In this document: positions 5,475 to 10,152 of the stretch, one piece after another
How positions within the stretch are numbered: the stretch's first letter is position 1
Layout of the letters: each line of letters begins with the position of its first letter
NCBI GenBank assembly: GCA_027295435.1
Contig: JAPUKX010000062.1
Coordinates: forward strand, 1-10,152
Source: Planctomycetota bacterium
Lineage (GTDB): Bacteria; Planctomycetota; Phycisphaerae; Phycisphaerales; SM1A02
Direction of reading: 5' to 3'
Length of the DNA: 10,152 nt
Translations under genes and position numbers: made by a program
The notes under the pieces: generated by a model
What the model was told of the DNA's origin: nothing
What the model saw: the letters and a program-made list of their open reading frames with translations, nothing else
Databases searched by the model: none

Positions 5475-6209
5475 TCAGCAGGCCAGTCCTCCATCCACGA
5501 CCAGGACCTGGCCGGTGAGGTACCCAGCGAGGTCGGAGGTCACAAACGATACGACATGGGCGATCTCCTCGGGCTGGGCGAACCGTCGCACGGGCAGCGA
5601 ACGGATCACCTCCTCGCGTCGCTGCGGCGGCAGGGCATCAAGCATGCTTGTCTCGACGAACCCCGGGGCGACCACGTTGGCGGTGATGCCCTTGGGGCCG
5701 AGTTCCTTGGCGAACGATTTCGTGAGCCCGATGAGGCCGGCCTTGGCGGCCGCGTAGTTGGCCTGCCCGGCGTTGCCGATGACCCCGGTGACGGACCCGA
5801 TGTTGACGACGCGTCCGAATCGTCCTCGCATCATTGGGCGGGCCGCGGCGCGGCAGGCCACGAACGCCGACCGCAGGTTCACCGCGATGACTTGGTCGAA
5901 GTCGGCATCGCTCATTCGCAGGATCAAACCGTCTCGGGTCATGCCGGCGTTGTTGACGAGAACGTCCAGCCGGCCGTGGGTGGAAGCAACCGCCTCGATC
6001 ATCGCGCTGAGCGATTCGGAGTCGCTGACATCGCAGGGGCGAACCTCGGCCGCGCCGCCGGCGTCCTCGATCTGCTGTCGCACCTCGTCCAGCGCCTCGG
6101 CCGAGCGGCTCACCAGGACTACCAGTCGCCCGTCGGCAGCGAGTCGCTGGGCGATGGCCCGCCCGATCCCACGGCTGGCACCGGTGATGATCGCTACTCG
6201 CGGTTCGAT
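5475..6209 (-). CDS. fabG: 3-oxoacyl-ACP reductase (FabG), start codon probably ATC
   Basis: FabG reduces 3-ketoacyl-ACP to 3-hydroxyacyl-ACP with NADPH, in the cytosolic elongation cycle. The short-chain dehydrogenase features are complete: TGASRGIG (9-16) for the cofactor, NNAG (86-89), Asn111, and the catalytic Ser139, Tyr152 and Lys156 (NYAAAKAG). The C terminus QVLVVDGGLAC is typical. Start problem: the frame has no ATG, GTG or TTG between a GTG at 6377 (inside the lipoprotein gene and before a terminator) and the first beta-strand. ATC at 6207-6209 gives xEPRVAIITGASRGIG and exactly 244 aa, the length of E. coli FabG. A GAGG sits six bases before it. An ATG at 6224-6226 is out of frame and meets a stop after ten codons. 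So the start is either a rare ATC or an ATG with a sequence error or small frameshift. acpP follows after 136 bp. Confidence 0.95.
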   Translation of the reverse strand: MEPRVAIITGASRGIGRAIAQRLAADGRLVVLVSRSAEALDEVRQQIEDAGGAAEVRPCDVSDSESLSAMIEAVASTHGRLDVLVNNAGMTRDGLILRMSDADFDQVIAVNLRSAFVACRAAARPMMRGRFGRVVNIGSVTGVIGNAGQANYAAAKAGLIGLTKSFAKELGPKGITANVVAPGFVETSMLDALPPQRREEVIRSLPVRRFAQPEEIAHVVSFVTSDLAGYLTGQVLVVDGGLAC

Positions 6210-6215
6210 GGTCTG

Positions 6216-6219
6216 CCTC
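6216..6219 (-). promoter_or_regulatory. Shine-Dalgarno that points to the ATC start of fabG
   Basis: GAGG on the minus strand, six bases before the ATC codon at 6207-6209. The spacing is normal. It is the only purine-rich core between the terminator and the first FabG strand, so it decides the start. Confidence 0.5.
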
Positions 6220-6251
6220 GTGTCATCCGGTTGGTGAGGTGAACGAGAAGG

Positions 6252-6273
6252 AAAAAGCCCGCCGTGGGCGGGC
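6252..6273 (-). terminator. intrinsic terminator between the lipoprotein gene and fabG
   Basis: GCCCGCC (6257-6263) and GGCGGGC (6267-6273) form a perfect 7-bp GC stem with a 3-nt loop. Read on the minus strand it is followed at once by five T (complement of 6252-6256). It lies 42 bp after the lipoprotein stop and about 42 bp before the inferred fabG start. On the plus strand only a short broken T-run follows. It splits the fab cluster into rpmF/plsX-fabH-fabD-lipoprotein and fabG-acpP-fabF, unless transcription reads through. Confidence 0.8.
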
Positions 6274-6315
6274 CTTTGATTGTACCGAAAACGTGAACGT
6301 TGCCAATCGAGCGGC

Positions 6316-7104
6316 TTAGCTTGGCGGGCCGGGCGGCCGCCGCGGATTCCTTGGAGGTGGTCTTCTGCCGGGCCCACCGGGAGTGCCGGTGGGACTTGCG
6401 GGTGCCCCCCCTGGGGTCACCGAGCTGCCCCTGCCGCCCCTCTTCCCGCTGACGATCTTCTGTGGCACGACGAATTCTTCGTCCGGCTTGTACGCTAGGG
6501 CAAGCTCCTGCTCGAGAAGCTCAAACCACGCGGCGATCCAGTCGGAGCCGCTGAGCTTGTCCATAATGTTCGGCGGCGTGGCGACGGCATCGAACGTCGC
6601 GCCATCAATACTGGTGGTGTAGTACCACAGTTGTGGTTGGTGTCCCAGGCCCACGTAGAAGATGGCTAGTGCGCACGCCTGACCGTCCGGGCTCTCGCCC
6701 GTTTGCACGTGAATGCGCGTGATCTGGGAGGTGGTTTTCTCCCATGCCCCGGATCGCACCAGGTCCTCCAACTCGAGTCGATCAAGCATCGAGAGCATGG
6801 TCCCCAGAGCCGTGGCATCCGAGCGCGCAAAGGTGTCGAAGAATTCCAGCACGGCCCGGCGGTCATCCTCTTTCGCGGGAGCGTCCTCTTCGAGGAGCTG
6901 CACTCGCTCATCGATGCCCAGCTGAACCATGAGTTGATCGATCGGCGTCACTGTTGGCTTGGGAGGCGGAGGCGGCGGAGCCACCCTTGTGACCACCGGC
7001 GGCGGCGGCGGGCTGCTCTCGCATCCAATCGAGCCTGTGGCGACGACGGCACATGCGGCCGCAGCCCCAACGAGTCGAAGCAGTCGTGTTTCATGGCTGG
7101 TCAT
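6316..7104 (-). CDS. putative proline-rich lipoprotein of unknown function
   Basis: A 262-aa protein I do not recognise. Residues 1-27 are an export signal (Arg7, Arg10, hydrophobic LVGAAAACAVVATG) ending in SIGC, a lipobox-like site with Cys28; the -3 residue is Ser instead of the usual Leu, so lipidation is probable but not certain. Then come two proline clusters (32-49) as a linker and an alpha/beta domain at about 54-215. This has RRAVLEFFDTFARSD (82-96), a beta-rich stretch ACALAIFYVGL...LWYYTTSIDG (143-168) and a helix SDWIAAWFELLEQELALAY. The layout vaguely resembles NTF2-like proteins, but no motif proves it. The tail (219-262) is Gly/Pro/Arg-rich and probably disordered. It overlaps fabD by 14 bp and has an AGGTGATC ribosome site four bases upstream inside fabD, so it is translationally coupled to a fatty-acid gene. 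A terminator follows. A periplasmic link to envelope lipid supply is only inference. Confidence 0.75.
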   Translation of the reverse strand: MTSHETRLLRLVGAAAACAVVATGSIGCESSPPPPPVVTRVAPPPPPPKPTVTPIDQLMVQLGIDERVQLLEEDAPAKEDDRRAVLEFFDTFARSDATALGTMLSMLDRLELEDLVRSGAWEKTTSQITRIHVQTGESPDGQACALAIFYVGLGHQPQLWYYTTSIDGATFDAVATPPNIMDKLSGSDWIAAWFELLEQELALAYKPDEEFVVPQKIVSGKRGGRGSSVTPGGAPASPTGTPGGPGRRPPPRNPRRPPGPPS

Positions 7105-8017
7105 GGTTGATCACCTTTACGTTTCGGTCGATACGGCGCATCAGACCTCGCAGAACGACCCCCGGGGCCAATTCGTGATAGCTCATTGTACCTCCGCCGA
7201 CAAGTTCCTGGCAGATTTCGGACCACCGAACCGGGCTGACGATCTGTTCGACGAGCCGGCGCTTGAGAAGTTCCATGTCCTGCGGGTGGTGTGGTTGGGC
7301 GGTCACGTTCGACCAGACCCGGACCTTTGGAGGCTGGAAACTCATATGGTCCAGGGCCGTGGCCATGCCGTCGGCGGCCGACTGCATCAGCGGCGAGTGG
7401 AACGCTCCGGCCACGGCCAGCGGCGTGGCTCGCAATCCGCGGCGCCCGGCCGCGTCAGCGGCCCGTTGGCAGGCGTCGGCGTGACCCGAGAGCACGATCT
7501 GGCTGGGGGCGTTGACGTTGGCGCAAACGAGCACGTCACCCCCACGGGCCTCGTCACAAATGGCCTGAGCCTGCTCTTGGTCGGCTCCGGCCACGGCGAC
7601 CATGCCGCTTCGGCAGCGCTGCGCCGCCTCCTGCATCAGCCGGCCTCGCCGAGCGACCAGCCGCAGCCCGGGAACGAAGTCGAAGACGCCCGCCAGGCAC
7701 AGCGCGGTGTATTCGCCCAGCGACAGCCCGGCCATCGCCGTCAGCGGCAACTGTCCATTTCGTTCAACGAGACCGCGATGGCAGGCGACCGAGCAGACAT
7801 AGATCGCCGGCTGAGCGATGTCGGTTCGGTTCAGCAGATCCGCCGGGCCATTGAAACAGATCTCGCTGAGTGGGCGATCGAGTGATTCGCCCAGCGCCTC
7901 ATCGGCTTGAGCAAAGATTCGTCTGGCCGCTTCGCTGGCCTCATGCCAGGCCTTGCCCATGCCCACAGCCTGGGCCCCTTGGCCGGGACAGAGGATCACG
8001 GCGTGCAAGTCTGTCAT
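7091..8017 (-). CDS. fabD: malonyl-CoA:ACP transacylase (FabD)
   Basis: FabD moves malonate from CoA to ACP, supplying the extender for FabH and FabF. The 308-aa protein shows LCPGQGAQAVGMG at 9-21, the nucleophile elbow GLSLGEY with Ser99, the arginine that grips the malonate carboxylate in ARRGRLMQ (Arg124), and the catalytic His207 in GAFHSPL. Length matches the family (about 310). The residue before the nucleophile is Leu where E. coli has His (GHSLGE), a change I recall from other enzymes of this family. Start: ATG 8017; a GAGG lies 11 bases upstream, a little far. It sits 80 bp after fabH and overlaps the lipoprotein gene by 14 bp. This matches the usual plsX-fabH-fabD-fabG order, with the lipoprotein gene inserted. 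Confidence 0.97.
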   Translation of the reverse strand: MTDLHAVILCPGQGAQAVGMGKAWHEASEAARRIFAQADEALGESLDRPLSEICFNGPADLLNRTDIAQPAIYVCSVACHRGLVERNGQLPLTAMAGLSLGEYTALCLAGVFDFVPGLRLVARRGRLMQEAAQRCRSGMVAVAGADQEQAQAICDEARGGDVLVCANVNAPSQIVLSGHADACQRAADAAGRRGLRATPLAVAGAFHSPLMQSAADGMATALDHMSFQPPKVRVWSNVTAQPHHPQDMELLKRRLVEQIVSPVRWSEICQELVGGGTMSYHELAPGVVLRGLMRRIDRNVKVINHDQP

Positions 8018-8061
8018 CTCGTTGGGATCCTCGTAGTCCGCGGGCTCGTCAGTCCGTCGCT

Positions 8062-8089
8062 GTCCTCAAGCCTCTAACCTCAGACCTCA
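8062..8089. repeat. heptamer-like repeat in the fabH-fabD spacer
   Basis: Four contiguous 7-bp units share NNCCTC(A/T) on the plus strand: GTCCTCA, AGCCTCT, AACCTCA, GACCTCA. A fifth copy, TTCCTCA at 8094-8100, is out of phase and overlaps the fabH stop. The spacer has no gene. The rest of the 80 bp carries the fabD ribosome site. Confidence 0.6.
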
Positions 8090-8097
8090 GGTCTTCC

Positions 8098-9099
8098 TCA
8101 TAGTTTCCACACGCTGGTGGCCCATGTCAGGCCGCCGCCGATGGCGACGAACATGACATAGTCGCCGCGCTTGACTTCGCCCGCTTTCCACAGTTGATCG
8201 AAGCACAGCCCGACCGAGCCGGCTGAGCTGTTCCCGTGCGTATCGATATTGATGTAGAACTTCTCCGGAGGCAGGCCGAGCTTCTGGCGTGTCGAGTCGA
8301 TGATGCGCAGGTTTGATTGATGGCAGATGAACCGGCTGATCTGACAGGCGGAGAGGCCGGTGGCTTTGAGGGCTTCCTCGATCACTTCCCGCATCTTGAC
8401 CACGGCGAACTTGAAGATCTCTCGTCCACGCATCCGCAGGCAGCCGAGGCGAATGGGATTGTCACGGTCGTGCTCAGGAATGTCCTGCTCACGGCGGGGG
8501 ATGTAGAGGGATTCCCACAGCGCGGCGTCGGCATGCATGGTCTGGTAAAGGCAGCCAATGGATGGATCGTCGTCGCGGGCCACGACCACGGCTCCCGCGG
8601 CGTCGCCGAACAGAATTGACAAGGTGCGATCGGTGTAATCGGTGATGGTGCTCATGGTGTCGGCGCCGATGACGCCGATGGTGCGATATCGGCCGCAGCG
8701 GATCAGCGAGTCCGCGATGTTGATGCTGTAGACGAACCCGCAGCAGGCGGCGCCGACGTCGAAGGCGCCTGCGGGAGCAGCGCCGAGGGCATCGGCGACG
8801 CGGCAAGCCACACTTGGGCAGGTCATCTCCCCCGTGACCGTTCCGAGGATGATCAAGTCCAGATCGCTCGCGGCAAGCTTCGCATCCTCCAGCGCTCGTC
8901 GCAGGGCGTCACAGGCGAGCGTAAAGGTGCCTTGACGCTCCGGATCGACGACACGCCGCTCGCGGATCCCGGTGCGCTGGACGATCCATTCATCGGTCGT
9001 GTCCACCATCTTCTCGAAGTCGGCGTTGGTCAGCACCTTCTCCGGCACGGCCGAACCTACTCCGGCGATTCGAATCCCGTATCCGTCGGGCGAGTTCAT
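8098..9099 (-). CDS. fabH: beta-ketoacyl-ACP synthase III (FabH)
   Basis: FabH starts each chain by condensing acetyl-CoA (or another acyl-CoA primer) with malonyl-ACP. The 333-aa protein has N-terminal IAGVGSAVPEKVLTN, DEWIVQRTGIRERR (36-49), the nucleophile in GAACCGF (Cys119), FICHQSN with His260 and THGNSSAGS with Asn290. This Cys-His-Asn triad is diagnostic of KAS III. The active-site Cys is followed by a second Cys (AACCGF; Ser is usual), and HQSN replaces the common HQAN; both are mild changes. The C terminus VAIGGGLTWATSVWKL is typical. Start: ATG 9099 overlaps the plsX stop as ATGA, with GGAAG upstream, implying translational coupling with plsX. fabD follows after 80 bp. Confidence 0.97.
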   Translation of the reverse strand: MNSPDGYGIRIAGVGSAVPEKVLTNADFEKMVDTTDEWIVQRTGIRERRVVDPERQGTFTLACDALRRALEDAKLAASDLDLIILGTVTGEMTCPSVACRVADALGAAPAGAFDVGAACCGFVYSINIADSLIRCGRYRTIGVIGADTMSTITDYTDRTLSILFGDAAGAVVVARDDDPSIGCLYQTMHADAALWESLYIPRREQDIPEHDRDNPIRLGCLRMRGREIFKFAVVKMREVIEEALKATGLSACQISRFICHQSNLRIIDSTRQKLGLPPEKFYINIDTHGNSSAGSVGLCFDQLWKAGEVKRGDYVMFVAIGGGLTWATSVWKL

Positions 9100-10112
9100 G
9101 CGATGACTTCTTCCATGATGCCGAGCTGCTGGGAGATCGCCTGGTTGACGCCGGACTCTACGAATTGTTTGGCACGTGACACGGCATTGGTGATCGTGCG
9201 TGCGACGCTGGAGCCGTGGCAGATGAGGCAGACGCCGTTGACGCCCAGCAACGGCGCGCCGCCGTATTCATGATAATCGTGTTTGGCATAGATGCTCTTG
9301 ACCACCGGCTCAAACCGGGCGGCCAGCTCGGGATCGATCTTGAGAACTTCGCGGGCAATCGCCTTGAAGATGCCGGCGGAGAGACCCTCGGCGAGCTTGA
9401 TCATGACATTGCCTACGACGCCGTCGGTCACGACCACGTCGGCCTCGCCGTTGAAGACGGCCCGGCCTTCGATGTAGCCGACGAACTGGAGACTGTTGTT
9501 GGCCCGTAACGTATCGCGGGCTTGCTTCATTTCCGCAGTGCCCTTTTGGTCCTCGCCGCCGACGTTCATGAGCGCGACCCGCGGGCGATCGATACCCAGC
9601 ACCAGCCGGGCATAGACCTCGCCCATCACCCCGTACTGGGCCAGGTGGTGCGGCTTGGGTTCGAGGTTGGCGCCGACGTCGATGAGCACGACCGGCCCGC
9701 AGAAGGTGGGTACGGTCACGGCGACGCCGGGTCGATGTACGTTGGGCAACCGGCGCAGATACATCTGCGCCGCGGTCACGCAGGCTCCGGTGTTGCCAGC
9801 GGAGATCATCGCGTCGAGGGTGTGTTCGGCCCTGCGGCCGGCCATGCGGGCGAGCACGACGAGCGAGCTGTTCTTCTTGGATCGCACAGCCTCCACAGGC
9901 GGCTCGTCCATGCCGATGACGTCTGTGCAGGCCACAACGGTGACGCGATCGTTCCCAGCAGAGAGCTGCGAGACGGCCGGGTTGATGACCTGGGGATCGC
10001 CCACGAGCACGAGCTCGTCGTCGAGGCCGATTTGGTCCAGCGAAGCGATGGCTCCTTCAAGAATCGCGTCGGGGGCATTGTCGCCCCCCATCACATCGAC
10101 GCCGATTCTCAT
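9096..10112 (-). CDS. plsX: phosphate acyltransferase (PlsX)
   Basis: PlsX converts acyl-ACP to acyl-phosphate at the inner face of the membrane, the donor for PlsY in phosphatidic acid synthesis. The 338-aa protein carries the family marks in order: GVDVMGGDNAP (4-14), SAGNTGA (104-110), IDVGAN (144-149), MNVGGEDQKGT (182-192), VTDGVVGNV (228-236), YGGAPLLGVNG (283-293) and HGSS (299-302). Length is standard (about 330-345). Start: ATG 10112 gives MRIGVDVMGGD, the normal beginning, with GAAGG about ten bases upstream. It begins three bases after the stop of the probable rpmF and overlaps fabH by four bases, so it is a middle gene of one operon. It links fatty-acid to phospholipid synthesis. 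Confidence 0.97.
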   Translation of the reverse strand: MRIGVDVMGGDNAPDAILEGAIASLDQIGLDDELVLVGDPQVINPAVSQLSAGNDRVTVVACTDVIGMDEPPVEAVRSKKNSSLVVLARMAGRRAEHTLDAMISAGNTGACVTAAQMYLRRLPNVHRPGVAVTVPTFCGPVVLIDVGANLEPKPHHLAQYGVMGEVYARLVLGIDRPRVALMNVGGEDQKGTAEMKQARDTLRANNSLQFVGYIEGRAVFNGEADVVVTDGVVGNVMIKLAEGLSAGIFKAIAREVLKIDPELAARFEPVVKSIYAKHDYHEYGGAPLLGVNGVCLICHGSSVARTITNAVSRAKQFVESGVNQAISQQLGIMEEVIA

Positions 10113-10115
10113 CGA

Positions 10116-10152
10116 TCATTCGCCTTCGGCGGTCTTGATTTGGAGACCCGGC
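10116..10152 (-). CDS. C-terminal end of a gene upstream of plsX, probably rpmF (ribosomal protein L32)
   Basis: One frame is open from the window edge to TGA at 10116-10118 and reads PGLQIKTAEGE. Only 11 residues are visible, too few to identify by sequence. Position argues for L32: rpmF directly before plsX is a very common bacterial order. Its mature end would be the basic/acidic tail after the zinc-ribbon. The three-base gap to plsX supports co-transcription. Confidence 0.45.
   Translation of the reverse strand, partial: PGLQIKTAEGE

Noticed and set aside
5355..6242. 295-codon plus-strand frame opposite fabG, and similar frames opposite fabD (6959-7885) and fabF (3782-4579)
   Set aside because: They mirror the codon pattern of well-identified genes, have Gly/Asp/His-rich text without domains, and lack ribosome sites.
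6252..6280. The same hairpin as a plus-strand terminator
   Set aside because: On the plus strand it is followed by CCTTTGATT, a short broken T-run, and there is no plus-strand gene to end.
6210..6377. fabG starting at GTG 6377 (300 aa)
   Set aside because: The extra 56 residues resemble no FabG, overlap the lipoprotein gene and would be translated across an intrinsic terminator.
8099..9099. Double Cys at the FabH active site (AACCGF) as a new chemistry
   Set aside because: The first Cys aligns with the normal nucleophile and His260/Asn290 are intact; the second replaces a small residue and is most simply neutral.

Overview
The window looks like a chromosomal piece of a GC-rich planctomycete (Planctomycetota, perhaps Phycisphaerae or a relative). 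The main reasons are a secreted right-handed beta-helix protein that ends in dockerin-type repeats of the planctomycete style (GDLNGDGVVGI.DLL.LLA.W), the Gram-negative PagL-like barrel, and the divergence of the housekeeping proteins. The phylum call is inference from protein style, not from a marker gene.

The right two thirds (about 3743-10152, all on the minus strand) is a type II fatty-acid/phospholipid initiation cluster. In transcription order it holds the probable tail of rpmF (L32), plsX, fabH, fabD, an unrecognised lipoprotein gene, fabG, acpP and fabF. PlsX makes acyl-phosphate for phospholipid synthesis. FabD loads malonate onto ACP, FabH starts the chain, FabF elongates it and FabG reduces the 3-keto intermediate. 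The first four complete genes are tightly linked: 3-bp gap, ATGA overlap, 80-bp spacer and 14-bp overlap. A clean intrinsic terminator then separates the lipoprotein gene from fabG, so fabG-acpP-fabF may be expressed at a different level. fabG has no usual start codon at the expected place; an ATC with a Shine-Dalgarno gives exactly 244 aa.

Next (2069-3742) comes a secreted beta-helix/dockerin protein gene on the minus strand. Its 332-bp leader is full of palindromes and a heptamer repeat. Directly after its stop codon lies a third, out-of-frame dockerin repeat interrupted by a perfect palindrome, followed by a strong terminator. The reading frame therefore seems once to have extended further.

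The left end has a PagL-like outer-membrane barrel on the plus strand (1227-1931). Divergent from it is a PfkB-fold sugar-kinase relative (185-1042) that has lost most catalytic motifs. A plus-strand terminator (141-185) ends an incoming transcript from outside the window.

No mobile element, CRISPR array, tRNA or rRNA was seen. Most of the window is ordinary housekeeping. The observations worth checking are the fabG start, the internal terminator, the broken dockerin repeat, the pseudokinase, the lipoprotein inside the fab operon and the heptamer repeats in fab spacers.
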